From contig NC_085886.1 of assembly GCF_035222275.1 (NCBI RefSeq), forward strand, positions 1,426,001-1,490,000: a DNA stretch of 64,000 nt, in the 5' to 3' direction. Below the pieces are notes generated by a model that ran no database searches, was not told the DNA's origin, and saw nothing but the letters and a program-made list of their open reading frames with translations. This document shows, in pieces, positions 1 to 13,600 of the stretch. The stretch is from Podospora bellae-mahoneyi. Taxonomy: Eukaryota; Ascomycota; Sordariomycetes; Sordariales; Podosporaceae. The position numbers were made by a program, and so were the translations under genes. The stretch's first letter is position 1. Every line of letters begins with the position of its first letter.

Positions 1-107
1 TGGAGTGGATATCAAGGTCTATGAAACGGGACTTCGGAGGGACTTTTGATATCACGTACGACACTGGCGGGGATGAGATGGACGAGGATGACTATTCGTA
101 CTACTGA
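1..107 (+). CDS. 3' end of an uncharacterised gene (partial)
   Basis: An open frame (frame 3) runs in from the window edge and stops at TGA 105-107. It gives a C-terminal tail of about 34 residues that ends in a run of acidic residues and tyrosines (EMDEDDYSYY). The tail carries no recognisable domain, and the gene body lies outside the window. An acidic, tyrosine-rich tail is plausible coding sequence, but it is too short to name. A typical 3' untranslated region follows. Confidence 0.5.
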   Translation, partial: EWISRSMKRDFGGTFDITYDTGGDEMDEDDYSYY

Positions 108-1275
108 GTTTTGGGGTTTCTGGGACAGAGGTCAGGGGCAGGTTTGGATAAGGCGGTTGGAAAGAGATTCGCATAGAATAAAGGGGCATAATTGACTTTT
201 GAGGTGGTTATGGCGTCTAATACGGCGGGTAATGTCTAGGAATAGACAGCAATTTAGTTATTACTGCAGCATACAAAATGATTTATTTTGACGCTCCTCA
301 AAAGACGAACTTAGAAAAGCCCATCACAGAGACAAGAACAGGTAAGGTGCCACATCAAGATCTTATCTTATCAGCAATACCTTTTCGAGGGCCCACTCCT
401 AAAGCTCAGACCACCCGCAGCCCACGCCCCACTCTCCCACTCCTACAAAAACTCTGCCAGCCAATTCTTCCCTCTCCGAAACTTTTCCTGAACAACAAAC
501 ACAAACCAACAATCACCATTTTCAGCAAGCAATCCCGCCAGCCCACTCGCCATTCGCGACTCGATATTTCCTCTCGGGCTTTCCTTCATATCACGAAGGA
601 CGGGCTCGGCTCCAATTGCTCTCTTCTTGTTTTCCCCCTCAAACAAGAGAGGGAACGCAGTTGCCTTGCGTTCTTGCACACCACCTTGAGGCTTTCTTTT
701 TGGTTGCTTGATTTCCCCAGCAAGCTTTTTCACATCCCCATAACCCCCCTACACATATACACATGAGAGAAGACGGAAAGACGAACACCACGATTTGCCT
801 ACCTGTGTGCCCTTTAATCAATGCACACCAGGTTAACTAGTTTTTTATCGTTCGCAGTGGAAGAGAAAACCAACGGCCTAGACAGCCAGTCCTATCCACC
901 CTGCTGCCGAGGTTACTTGAAGTGCGTCAGCGGGACTAAAACGGACAAACATTTTGATGTGATATGAAGATTGTTTTTGATGATTTGTTTTATGTGTGTC
1001 ATTTTGCCAATCAAACATGGAGAAAAGAGAAATATCTATGATTTGCCTGCCCAAAATGCCATCCATGCTCCCATGCTGTCATGAGGAGGATGGGTACTTG
1101 TGCCATATGTTCATGTATCCTTCATAATGGCGTAAAGCCATAAACTCAAACCTCCTTGCGCCTGAAAATACCATCACTTGCTGGAAGATTGTAATAGCAG
1201 TCCTGCTGGCTGTTGGTGTTCTTCTGGCAGCAGTATCATCACATGCTTGCCGTCTCCATCACTTCATGGACCATC
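108..1275. other. Intergenic region between convergent genes
   Basis: This stretch separates the partial gene at the left edge from the 3' end of the Zn2Cys6 regulator. The open frames here are short, proline/serine-rich and lack splice-consistent partners, so I read them as chance frames in CT-rich 3' UTR and spacer DNA. No RNA gene or repeat is recognised. Confidence 0.5.
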
Positions 1276-4066
1276 TCACGGGCTCTCCCCGGTGATATAC
1301 TTTTCCTGCTGGAAGCTCAACAAAAACTTGGCCACCAGCCTCCCCGTGTAGTTGAACCCGACGTCCCTTGGATAGGGGTGTTCCTCCACGTTTGGCAGGA
1401 TCGGATCAGCCGTCAAAAAATCAAGTTCGCTCCCTATTTCCCCACCGTTAGCATCATCCCATCATCATCATTTTCTAAGGAAAACGAAAAAAAAAAAAGA
1501 AAAAGAAAAAGAAAAAAACTCACAAGCATCATAATCCTCCAAGCTCATCAACCTCCTCAACCCCCTCACCATCTCCTCCTCCTCCCTCCCCAACAATTTA
1601 TCCTCCACCTTGTTCGCCTCATCCACCCACCCCTCCTCGAGCGGGTTAAAGCTCCTCTGGCTGACCTCCCTCGAGTAAGTCTGATACACCATATGAAACA
1701 TGATGCCAAACTGCCTGAAAGGTAACTGCTCAATCTCCCTGTTCACCCCCAGCGCGAAACCCCTCTTCAACGTTGGCCTCTCCCCGTTTCGTAGAGAGAT
1801 CTCATTGTCAGAAATGACAAAATTATCTGCTGCCGTCTCGACACTTTCCATGAAGAGGCAGAGGACTAAGAAGGCGGCTAGGCAAGGGGCCCATTCCTTG
1901 CGGAGTTTAGGCTTGAGGGATTTGGAGAATGATTCGAACAGGAGCTGCATTTCTCTGGTCAGGATATCATCGATGAGGGCTTTGAGCTGGCGGTTCAGCA
2001 ACCGGGGTGTGACCCACGGATTGGACGGGTCGAGGGGGGGAAGGAGGGGGGATAAAGAAGTGATGGAGTTGGGTGTGAGGCAGAGGTGCCGGGTCAGGAC
2101 AAAATGCATGGCGTAGATCGCCAGCGCTCGCTTGACGATGGCGGAGTCGGTTTTGTGGGCGTAGGTGTGGATGATGGAGAGGATTTTCCGGGGTATGTCG
2201 GTGTGTCGAAGGTTGGAGGTGACCAGGGAGGCGTATTCTGGCTCGGAGACGATGGAGGCGATGTACTCTTTGATCTTGCGTTTGAGTTCTTCTCTCTGGG
2301 CGCCGGTGGTGGCTTTGATGTCAAGGCCGATGGGGGCTGAGCCGCGGGCTTGGAGGTCGACGGTGTTGTGGCCTGTTTGGAGGTGGTAATGCCGGAGGAC
2401 GTCCGCTGACAGAGATCGCGGAGTAAAAAACTTGGCTTTGATCTGGAGGCGGGCGGAGAGGCCGAGGCCGGAGAAGAGCTCGACTGTGCAGGGGCGTTCG
2501 ACGCCGTCGAGGGTGAAGGAGGAGACGTTTGTTTCGATGAATTGGGTGATTTCTTCTTTGCGGAAGTGGCGGCGGATGAAATCTGGAAACAGAACAGGCA
2601 TGAAGTCGGGGAACTGCCAGCAGACAGCTTGGGGAACCTGATGGGTGAGCTTGACGCAGTTGCGGCATGGTCGTTCCATATCGCATTTGACCTTTCGGGC
2701 ATGGCAACAGAAACAAGCGCCTTTTCGTCGGACTTGAAGGGCAGATTGTTTGGTGTCCGTCGCCAACGGTCCCTTCCTCCCACGCTGTGAAGGTCTCAAC
2801 GCCTCGAAACACTCGAAGGGATTGCTCTGCTGGTTTGGATTTGTCGACTGACTTTGAGCATGCGCATTAATTGTCGACGGCGTCACAATCAAAAACTTGG
2901 CCTGTCCTGAAGTGCTCCCCGAACTCGAAGGCGTCGGGCTTGGTGATTTACTCTTCCCCTTTGCAGTCTGCAGCTGCCCCTGAGAAGCGGCCAGCCGCGC
3001 ACTCAACGTCGAGGAACTCATCGAATCCGTTGGGCTGGCCTTACGCTTCGTTACTCGATAACTATTCCCTGCACTCCCCGATGGCCCTTTGTTACTCTTC
3101 CTCACTGGTATCGGCACCGTCTTTGGCTGCTGCTGCTCTGGCACCACAACCCCCTGCTCCCACCGGATCACCATCCCGGGGCTCTTCGGCGGTGTGCTCG
3201 CCGGCGGGCTCAAACTAGGCGTATACTCGACATAACTCGGCGGGCTAGGTGAAATTGTCTCAAAGTCAAAACTCGGATCTTCAATCACGAAAATCCCTGG
3301 GCTGGAGTTTGCGCTGGTGACCAGGTTGTTGTTGTTGTTAGGTGGCCCGGTAGTAATCGTCGGCCTGTTGATCAACTCTGGTGTTGTCGTTATCACCGTC
3401 TGCGTAGTATGTCCGGCTCTCAAGTTAAACGGCTCCCAAGGTCCCGACTGTGCCGAGGTATCAAAGTTGATCTCTCCCACCCCTTCCATCCCAAGAAAGC
3501 TCTGTTGTTGGTGTTGGTGTTGCTGCTGCTGCGGTTGCTGCGGCATCTGCTCCAACCCAGGAATAACTCCCGAAAAGGCGCTGTTATACAATCCGAAATC
3601 TGCCATCACATCAACATCCCTCCTCTTCCATCTCATCCCATCAGCGTTACTCACCTGTATCAAACATAAAACCCCCTCCCATATTCCCCACCGTCCCCAT
3701 CCCCCCCATTTGTCCCAACCCATCCCCGACCTGCGCGCCCAAAAACTCGCCCCCCAAGTCAACATAACTCCCCGAGTAACTACTCCCCTGCCCCTGACTG
3801 AGCTGTTCATGGCTGTTGATCGGGCTCACCGGACCACCAATACTCGTCTGTCCCAGCATAGCCCACGAACTGCCCAAACTGTTGCTCAGACTTGCCGGGC
3901 TGGTCATGAAGCTCCCCCCTCCAGCGCCGGCGCCCACCGGCGATGGTGATGTGCCATCGCCGATGGTGGTGTGGACGGCGGCCCAGAAGGCTTGTTCGTC
4001 TTCGGGATCGAGGTTGTAGTCGGACGAGAGGGGGGAGGTTCCCGTGGCGGAGGCAACCGAGGCCAT
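1276..4066 (-). CDS. Zn(II)2Cys6 fungal transcription factor
   Basis: The spliced gene encodes 881 aa. Exons are 4066-3655, 3599-1524 and 1433-1276. Both introns (55 and 90 nt) have GTGAGT donors, the second has a TGCTAAC branch site, and the joined length is an exact codon multiple. The first ~430 residues are low-complexity (Gln/His run, Ser/Pro-rich, poly-Asn). A binuclear zinc cluster follows at about residues 433-464 with spacing C-x2-C-x6-C-x5-C-x2-C-x11-C; the last gap is longer than usual. The C-terminal ~400 residues are helical and presumably regulatory. The family binds DNA in the nucleus. The target genes are unknown. More than 2 kb of upstream DNA with a GATA-motif array precedes it. 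The exon 3 sequence is well conserved in character (Pro/Glu-rich, ends ITGESP). Confidence 0.88.
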
Positions 4067-6299
4067 GGCTGCTGTATAGAATGTACCGTTATCTTCTTAA
4101 AGCCTTCTTCTTGTCGGTGCCAGATATACGTGATGGGTTTTTGCGCGCGCGCTTGGATAGACGTTCAAGATATGTACCGGGGCGGTATCACGTCGTCGCA
4201 CTTCGTACAGGTACCTCAGTCGCAGTCGCAAAAAGTGTTCGTCCGCTCAATATCTCACACAAGAAAATCACATACTCCCAACAAAACAGTTCAACAAGAC
4301 CACGAATACGGTGTCCAAGTTTGAAAAATGATAAACTGTATATTCTCTCCAAAACGTGGGGGAAGAAGGAAAGGTAGGTCATATCCCATCCCACGAAATG
4401 GCATGAACCACCCCTCAGCCTCCCCGCTATCCCCAAATCAGCGACCGAACCGTTGCACCTCTCCCGCCCACCGCCAAGCCCCAGGACTCAACCACCCCCC
4501 CCCCCCAAGCGCGCTAAACCCAATTCGATTACCGATGGGCCTCGGTGTGGCACAACAGGCGACCGACCGTCATACCGAGCGTCTTTATTTCAGACAAAAC
4601 ATTTCTCTTTTCGCATCATATGCCCACCTGTTGTGTACGCACTTTATCAATCATGACGAAAAACACTCAAGGTTCATACTGATTGATACCTTGACTCTTT
4701 TGCCTTGCCTTGCCTTGCCCCGAGCCAAACCGTCGGTAACCACTTCAAGTAACGGTAGGTAACCTTTCACAAAGTCACCATCATCACCCACTGCACAACA
4801 TCAACAAGAGACAGAGAGTATCAAGACAAAAACGTATCAGATTTTGAAACAAAAGCGTAAGTTAGCAACGCGGCTCCATAAAACGCTTCCTTTCATCAAA
4901 GCCTCCATACAACAAATAGATATATAATATATATATGGCATGCAAACGCAGAAACGACTGTAACCTCCCATCTCTCAATGGTGATGATGTACGCGCAAAA
5001 AAAGCAGATAGCCTCCCTCCTTTCTCCAAAGCAAAAAAAAAAAACAGATAGCCACTCCCTTGTCTTCAACATAAATAGCAAAACAAAACAAAAAAAGCAG
5101 ATAACCTCCCTTTCTGTCTTCGAGTGTCAAAGCAAGAGCAAAAAGTCAGATAGCCTCTCCCAGCAGTTAGAAAGTAAAAAAGAATCAGCAAACCAGAATA
5201 ACCTCCTCCAGTCTTCAAGATGCGCAGCGCAGAAGAAAAAAAGCAGATAGCCATCCCAACTTCTGTCCAACCCACCCCACCAGCACACCCCCTTACAAAA
5301 GACTCCTCGCCAACACACACACAATACAACAAAAACAGACAAAACAATGCTCTCAAAAGCCAGATAGACTCCCGCCCAGAAAAACATCATACATCATGCC
5401 AGCCCCTTAACATCCCTCGTCCTCACATATATACAACAACAAAAAAAACAACCCCAAGTATCAATAGCCCTAGTAGACAAAAAACAACAACAACAACAAA
5501 ACAATAACAACCTTAGAAAAAAAGAAGAGAAGAAAAAGACATTTCAATCAGATAGCCACTCCAACCCAAACCATAAATAAATAAAAAGCAACCATACAAC
5601 CATCATCCACTCAACCCACGGTATAAAAAACGCAAAAAAGTCCACCCACACCACTTCTTTTTTTCGTCAAATATCAAACAACATACCCCTGCCATAGTCT
5701 CTTTACATCTTCATCATGTTCTTCATCAACAACAGCATCGCCAATTCACCACACACACAAAAGGAAAAGAAAAAAAAAAACAGAGTCCATGGAATACCAG
5801 AAATAAGTTGAGCAACGTCCCATAAAGATTGCGATGAAAATGAAAAACAAGTTCCCTCGAATAACATGAAATAAAGATCCTAGGTATATATATTCCCTCC
5901 GCCGCCGTCGCCGCCCGCCCGAGCCTCTCCCCTTTCTGTGCGTCTTGTTTGTGTCCAGTCCAGTCCCGATACAGTCCAGTCGAATTCAGTTTTCAGTTCC
6001 CAGCAGGCAGACCCCTTCTGGGTGAGCAGCCCGCAATTTCTTTTCGCCTGTCTGTCTGTCATCCAAAAAGCCCTCCTGGGCAGGGAGCAAGTATCCAAAA
6101 ATATTTTTGTCGTTGTTTTTCGGCTTTTTTTTTTGTGTCGTTTTCTTTTTGGTGGTCAAAGATCCAGGTCCATGGTTTCCTTTGGCAATTCTTTTGGTAA
6201 AAAATTCCTTTCTCCAAATCCCAGGAAAAAATGGAAGAGAAAAAAAGGAATGAAGTAGTTCCTGGCGGAACCAAATCCAAAAATAAAGGGCCATATTCC
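4067..6299. other. Long upstream region of the Zn2Cys6 gene
   Basis: This 2.2 kb lies between the 3' end of one minus-strand gene and the start of the next, so it should hold the promoter and leader of the Zn2Cys6 gene. It is A-rich on the plus strand, with many A-tracts, a C-run near 4492-4506 and a TA-rich patch near 4915-4935. The GATA-containing repeat family is listed separately. I see no coding gene. Confidence 0.5.
5005..5555 (+). repeat. Seven dispersed copies of an A-tract + CAGATAR repeat
   Basis: CAGATAG or CAGATAA occurs at 5005, 5045, 5098, 5147, 5244, 5361 and 5549. Five copies continue as CAGATARCC followed by a C/T-rich stretch, and most are preceded by a run of 4-8 A residues. 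The core fits WGATAR, the binding site of fungal GATA factors such as nitrogen and iron regulators and the blue-light White Collar proteins. The similarity extends beyond the core, so local duplication of a longer unit is also possible. Confidence 0.6.
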
Positions 6300-7622
6300 T
6301 CAACGGAACCTTCCCGCGGCCGCGGCAGCAGCTCGCTCTTGAATCTGCTGTTCCGTTGATACATACAGCCTGTCCAAATAGTCCATGGCCTGGGCATCCT
6401 TGAGGATCTTGGCCACCTGGATGCCCGCCGAGATGAGCTGCAAAATATTCCGGTCGTCTTTCAACGGTCGAGACTGGTGCTTTGCCGCATGTCGCATCTC
6501 CAACGAGTTCTCCAAAATCGTCACAAACTGCTTGATCTGGCCGTTGTACAGCACCCGGGCGGGGATCCGCCTTTTCGTTGCCAGCCTTTTCAGGAGGTAC
6601 ACCCACTCGGTCCATTCACGATCCTGCGGGCGCTCGACGGGTCGCATATCCTGTGTAAGTGGGATCGGAAACTGGTACTTGGCAACAAAGTCATAAGCGC
6701 ACTGCGAGAGCCGGTCGTTGACCTGAGTCAGGACACTATCCTGCTCTTGGACAAGGAGATGGGTCGGGAGAGTTGGGAGGTCTCGTTCGGACATCGCAAT
6801 GTACTCTGGCGGAGGTCTCTTCAGAAACTGGTGCGGCCCATCAAATTCATCCCGGTTCGACGGACGTCGCTGCGATCGTGGCTTTCCGTTCAACTTGTTC
6901 TTGTTCCCTGGCTGGGACATTCCGATGGCCGAGTTCTCAAGGGAGTAGTCGGACATGTTGGGAGACGTCATGAGATCATCCATGGAGCCCGATGGCGAGT
7001 ACCTCCCTTGATATGGCCCCTGTGGTGGGGGCTGATGCTGAGGAGGGGCGCCCTGATACTGCCTCTGGTGATCCCAAGGCTGGGAGTTCATACCATTCAT
7101 TCCGTTCATGCCGTTCATGCTGTTCATACCATTCACGCCCTTGTATGAGACCTGAGATGGTGGCGCCGGGCTCGAGTACTGGCTTGGCGGTTGGGTCATA
7201 CGCGGATTGAAGGCTGTCGCTGGCGCAAAGGGCGACTCAGCCGCGGCTCGCCCTATCTGGCTGACATTCCCGAGCGAAAGGTTGGCTGGGAGGTGGTATG
7301 AAGAAGAGTTTCCATGTGTGTAAGTCACGCTGGAAAGAGGTTGCCGGTTACTCTCGCTGTCCTGAAGCTGAAGGAGGTGGGTGCTGAGTGGCTGAACATC
7401 TTACCTCTGTGGGAGGTACGGGTTGCTCCCCGTCTCAAACCTGCCATTGTGATATTGATCACTGTATATCGGGCTTTGGGGTCGTCTGTCAGCTGTTCGT
7501 GTCCTTTCATTCCCTCCCGCAAAACGGGGTTCTTCGAGATCTTGTTCCCACCTGCGCGATTGTAGCCATCGGTCATTGGATACCGCGGCCGAGGAACGGT
7601 ACGCAAAGTCCGGCTGGGCCAT
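6300..7622 (-). CDS. Uncharacterised 415-aa protein, helical C-terminal domain
   Basis: There are two exons, 7622-7405 and 7329-6300, joined across a 75-nt intron (GTAAGA donor, CTTTCCAG acceptor). The joined length is an exact codon multiple. The N-terminal half is disordered and Pro/Gln/Ser/Asn-rich with a short tandem GMN repeat (about residues 143-156). The C-terminal ~190 residues are ordered and helix-rich, contain conserved-looking Trp, Tyr and Arg positions (EWTEWVYLLKRLA), and end in an Ala-run. The low-complexity head with one folded tail resembles nuclear or signalling regulators, but I do not recognise the family and assign no function. It is divergent to the C2H2 gene across a 6.7-kb gap. 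GTG 7326-7328 at the start of exon 2 is not a start, since splicing gives the ATG at 7622. Confidence 0.8.
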
Positions 7623-10600
7623 GGTGGTTCCTCTTTTTTTTTCAAGTTGTCCTGCTCCCGGCTGGGATCTCCAAAAAGCGGCTTCCCGGGTCGTCTGTTT
7701 TTTCGCTCACCCGCAAGTGGCAGTGTTGCTTTCTTTGCTGAAAGCAATTCAAGAAAAACGCACAAAATACAAAACAGAAAATCGAAACGGTCCCACGGAG
7801 CGATAGGGCGCGGCCAGAGGGTAAACAGCAATCAGTCCAGAAGGGCAACGGAGAAAAAAACCTGCGGCCGGGATTTCCTTGGATGGCCGAGTACCAAAAG
7901 TCTTCATAAAAAAATCAGGGTCTCCACGCGGGCGGCGAGAACCTCACTGGGATGTGTCTTTGACCGAATGGCAATCGGGCTGTGGTCCGGCAGAGCGGTT
8001 GACCATGGACTAGCAGCGGAGTCTAGCTTGGGCGCTGCTGGGGAATATCGCTCCGGCTCCCCTTTTTCAACGTTGCCGGTGCGGTTTTGCTGAGACTTGT
8101 GTCCTCGCGGGACTGGCGGATGAGAGGCCCAAACGACAAGACGAAGCCGATTCAGATCCACGATGGAGACATATATCCCCCCTCGCTGGCGCGCTGGTGT
8201 CAAGGAGGAGGGGGCCGGGTGGCGAGAGCAGCACTTCCACGACCGAGACTGACAACAAAATGGCCGACACAGCAGGACCGGTGGAATGGAAAATGACAAT
8301 CTTGACACGCAGCTCAGTTCAACTCAGTTCCGCGTCGCTCGGTGCGCCCAACATGGACCGGGAAGCCGGATGGGAAGGGTGGGAGCAAGCCGGTGCTCAT
8401 TGCCCGCAACACCACTCACTCGCATACAAGGCCGACTTCGTGACTTTGGTTGCTTGGCGCTCCCCGGATGATGGAATTTCGAGAAGATGGAGGTGAGCGA
8501 GTCGGGCAACGACCAAGCGGGTGCAAGTGACGATTTCTCTGGCCAGACATGAGTTGATGGGAAGATCCATGCGGTCGCCATCCAATGGTGTCTACGCCCA
8601 CACAACGCCCATGGCCGTGATCCAAGCCATTCGCACTCTGCCATGCTGCACTTTGCTGGCGCCGGTGCTCGACAAGCACAATGCGATGAACGGGGAAGCG
8701 GTAGGGCATCGTTGGGCACCAGATGGAAATCTTCGAAGCGGGTTACAACTCTGCGGTGTCGCCCAATGCCCAGACCCTCGGCAGTCGTGATTGGTGCCAG
8801 GAAGCTCCCTGTTCTCCGAGGCGGCACATCTGATTAGGGAACCGATCGAAGCGACTGACGTTGGGCACGAACACGTCTCCCTGCACCAGCCCAACCATGC
8901 TGCCGCCCTATCATGCCATCTCGTCGTCTGGTCTGCCGTGATGCCACGCAGCAGTGCTTCTTGACCGCTCCCGACTGTGTCTGGTCCGTCGACGACGCCG
9001 TCCGGTCTGACCCTTGGAGTGTTGACACGGCATCAGTTAGCCCCCATTTCCCCCCACAACCCCTTCCCACGCTTCCCATCCTCCCCCACGGCCTACTTTT
9101 TTCTTAAGAGGAGGTCCATGGCCGAGGCCACCCGCGTCATTGTTCCTGTCCTGGATGCAAATTTGGCATGAGGCATCGCGCCTTGCCCAAGACGGACAAC
9201 TGGCACAGTACTTTTTCTGCCGAGATAGGGACATCACCTTCAATCAAGGTATCATTTTTCTTCCACCCCACGTGCTTTGCACCCACACTGTAGCACGACA
9301 ACAACCACCGACGGGCGATGATAAGACTTCAGCCCCGAACGGCCCGGAGTTCGGGGGCTGAAGCTCGCCGGCACCACTTACAAGATCAGGCCGGACCCTC
9401 TCACTCACTTCTAACCTTACCCAGAGATTTCCTGTTTTGGACTTCCTGAGCCTCTGGACCCCAACCCCGGATGGAGACCTCTTGGAGCCCTTGGATATGG
9501 ATTGGTGTGGTTTCCACCACCTGCGCATTGCTGTCATCATGATGCGCGCTCCTCGTGAGAGGAGTTGCTGTTTCTCCTGGCGAGAGATGAGAAAAAGTCA
9601 GTTTGACGAGGTAAGGTAAATTATCGCCGATGCTCTCCAGAGACTGCCTGTGATGGACTTTGTTTCCGCGGAACGAGGCACCCCTTTTCCCCCTTAAACT
9701 TTCTCTAGGTCCCAATTAGCAACACTCTGGCTGCCCTCCATCCGCATGTGGAGGGAGACCTGCACATTGCAATCCGATTTTTTGCGCGCAGGATGCCGTT
9801 CACCTGGTTGAAGACATCAACTGTCAAATTTGAGCCTTCATCCGCCGTACCTGCCGTCCCCCTCTCTTTCAGAAAGCCTCGGAAGCGACAAACCCAAACC
9901 CAACCCCAACCCGAACAGTTCGCCATCACACGACAACAACAGCCTCGGGAGGATGTAGCGGAATCCCCTGTTTCACGGGGCTTGCTCAGTGCGTGATGTG
10001 TCGCCCAAGCTTTGCAGCCTCGCCTTACTTTTGGTCCTTGAATACCACCAGTCAGATGTGAGGAATGAAGCTCTCGTCGAGTCCGGGCAGCTCTTCGTCA
10101 TGTGGCACAAATCTCCGAGTTGTGATCACGCCTGGGTCATGCAAGAGCACTTCCAAGAGCCATGAGCAGGCGTGTGTGTTGATGAAGCACGTTGAAGATA
10201 CAAGATAGGGCTAGGGCCAGCAGTTGCCTGGCGCTTTAGTGAGTAGTAACCCCCATCAATGGTCACCCGAAAGCGGTATCTAACAACGGGCCAGGCTTTG
10301 TAGAAAGATTGAAGCCAATACACTGCCTGGACAAGCCTTGTCGGCCAGCCTGATCAATTGTTGTTCCAAGCTATGGACTTGGTCTTCGAGTACAAGGCAT
10401 CAAGGGGAAGGCTAGCCTGATTGCAAGAGTCCTATCCGGGGTTGATTGTGGAGGTTGATGATGTCCCAGGATTTACACATGCTGAGGGATGGGGTCGGAG
10501 CCACGCCTACTTACCTGGTTTCCGGGGCTGCCACACCTGTTGTTGACCTTGGGTTAAGGATCCTACACTGCAGCTCAGAAGAAGAAGAAGTCGACCAACA

Positions 10601-13600
10601 ACGTGCCAACTTACAGCCCTCGACAACGTCTGTTCTTATGAAGAATGGCAGAAAGGGGAGCCGGGCGACATCTCCGGGAGTGGACACTTGAAGAGGGCCC
10701 CGTCATTGACAGGACGAGACACCAGCCATCGACAAACTTGGTCAAGAATACTCGAGCCATCGACGTCGATTCGTTCGCCCATCGACAACCGTATGATGAA
10801 CGCCGCTTGATCAACGTCTTTGGCCGGCAGACATCCACATCAGACCCTAGCTGCATACTGAGCAATGAGTTGGAGGGGCTGTTGCTGATGTGGCAAGCAA
10901 GTGGGCGAGTTTGGTGCTTTTGGCCATTGTGTATCTGACTGATGCCAACCCAGCTGAGTCTCGAGATGTCTTGCACGACATCAAGCCAGGCAATGAGGAG
11001 GTCTGGTCTTCAGGACACCTGTCGCAGACACCCAATCAAGGTACGCTCTCCCATCGACAATATCGCGGCTACTGCGGATCGATCAAAAAATCAGTCGATG
11101 CATATCTTTGAGGGTCTCATGCACAGTCGACCAGATGTAGCAGTTGCGCATTCTTGAGGCATCTTTTGTCCCGTGTAAGTGAGATCCAGACCCTTCCATC
11201 TACCGTTGCAGTAGTAGCAACTGATCTGAGATTGACAACAAGCAGTGCATATCAGGAACGAGCTCTCCAATGATGTCGACAAAAAATGCACTTTTGCTCT
11301 TCGATGTGACCGAGTCATGGAGCCTCGGACGAAACATCAATCTCGCAGTCTCGGCATGCGTCGAAAGTGAGGCGGCTGCATGTCCAAAGCACGACCAAGT
11401 ACGGGGACATCGTGTGTTTGGGCATTGCTGAGTTGGCAGAGAGAGGGGAGAGTGAAGGGCCGAAACGATTACCCATCACAGAGCCTTCAGAACCGATTGA
11501 GAGCACCACCATCATCGCCGCCGACGTCCAAGCAAAACTCGTCCAGCTGCCGTGGTGGCTTTCCCATCATGACCGGTCAACGACAGGATTTCCATTTTTG
11601 GATATTCAGGTTCTGAACCAAAACCGGGCGAGACTGAACTGACAGGAGGCGCCTTTGCTCTTGTCCATTCACACGAGAGAGCGAGGCACCAAGCAGGTGA
11701 GCTTGGTTGGTATTGGCTATCGTGGCCCACTTGTAGACGACTGGCTGGTGGACAGCAATGGTAAGACAACCCCTCTTCTTCTGTTGAACAGCAGCATGCC
11801 GCCGAGAGTGTTTCCTGAGACATGACGACGCCGAGCACTGCGGGGTCGTAGCATGGTTTCCATGAGGTCGGCAATCTGGGGACGACTTGCTGCGTGAGTG
11901 GTCTTTTCGATCTTGGTGACCCTTCAACAAGAGCGCGCGAGCAGCAGCACTGGCGGCAACGGCGTCTGTCCTATCGGTGCTTCTCTCGCTATCTGTGTCA
12001 TCAGGCTGTCAGTGATTTGATTTGGATTATCCGAATATCCCGCAACAAACAGGTGAGGAGTATGTCAAGGGAGTGTAAGTGAATGTGACAGGTCGAAGCT
12101 GAGCTGGCACAGGACCTGTCTGCATCTCCCATAGGCCATAGTTGCATGATGGCGTCGCACACCGCTGACGACTGGTTGGATATCCTGTTTCTGGTCTGCT
12201 CGGCGGGGCTCTTGAAGCGATTCCGGCCTATCAGCAGAGGTGGTGATAGCTAGCCTGCAACATGAGCAGGGGACAGGCTGCATCAGACGGAATGCCAACG
12301 CATCACTGCAGAGGCACTAGGCCGTCGAGCCGGCCGACTCTGATGAGGTTCTCGTGTGAGATTGGCGAAGAGATGGCAGCGCGGTGCAGCGACGCGCAGG
12401 TATGCGCAGGGAGTCGCAGCAAAAGTGCAGAAAGGAAGCGGCAGGAAACATTGCGATGGACGGTGCCGAGACGAGAAGCGAACAGCCAGAGCGGGGTCTC
12501 ATCAGACAAGACGAGCCTGTCTTCGAATGACAGTGTAGATTTAAAAACCCGCGCGCCCCTTCCTTGCCCAACAGTTGTCCTTTCCCCCCAGAGAACTCTT
12601 TCCACACCAGAGCCCAACGAGACCCGCCATCGTTCACCGTTACTGCCCAACCTGACGCCATCCTTCCTCACTGGTTCTCTTTTTTATATACCTGAACACC
12701 TCACCGCTCCTCTCTGCCTCCACACAGAAACCACGCCAGTCTCCCCAAGACTCCATCACCACTTCCATCCCCACAGGACATTCTTCCTTCTGCCACTGGA
12801 TCCTTCCCCAAAACGGACAAGACACGTTGGAAGCCTCCATTGCTGTCGTTGTCTAGAGAGCAGTCACAAGCTCACATCTTGCATTGCCGCATACTCTGCC
12901 TGCCGTCTGGAATGTCTGCCACGGTTATGTCCCGGACCACTGATACCATGCCTGGCTACAACACTCACAATCTTGAACTGGACGAGGTTCACACCCCCTC
13001 GAGGTATATTACGCTTGTTTTCATTTGTTTCCTGGGAGGCCCATAGTGCTTTTTGCTTTTCACATCATGTTGCGATACAAGTCATGTTTTTCCTTTTTCT
13101 ATTTCTGCCTGTTGAACATCTTGCCTTGGACCAGGTCTTGAGTGAGACGCCCCATGAGCATGGATCGATCAATCAATCTGGACATACGAGAGACTTTTGC
13201 AACCCAGGGACAGCGTTTCACAGACCGATTTCTTCCCAAGGACACAAACGTCCCATGGATCGCCAACTGGATGCCCCGGATTTCATCTGCCATGGACTAC
13301 TGCCACGGAGCTCTCGTCACAAACTTCTGGATGGATGGTGTCTCAGCCGAGTCACTCAGATCAGTCAGACCTGGCACTCGTGCTGGGTTGACTGCATCGC
13401 ACTGTTACTTTTACACAAGCTTTTCGAAGCTCAATCAGTAAGTCTCGGACACAGTTCGCCAACATTTCGACAAGTCGCTTGAGGATCTTGCCATGCGGGC
13501 TTCGACACTCTTTTCGGACAGCAACGGGGACGACAACATCATGGAGATGGCTTTCTCTTTCTTTCTCTCAGGACCACAGGACTTGAAAAAGAACAGGTTT

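Noticed and set aside
443-733. 96-codon minus-strand frame near the left edge
   Set aside because: It lies in CT-rich 3' flanking DNA and mirrors low-complexity sequence. No family or splice support.
12262-13482. 406-codon frame upstream of the C2H2 gene
   Set aside because: The composition is erratic, it overlaps what looks like a transcribed leader, and no domain is visible. It is more likely a chance frame within a long 5' UTR.
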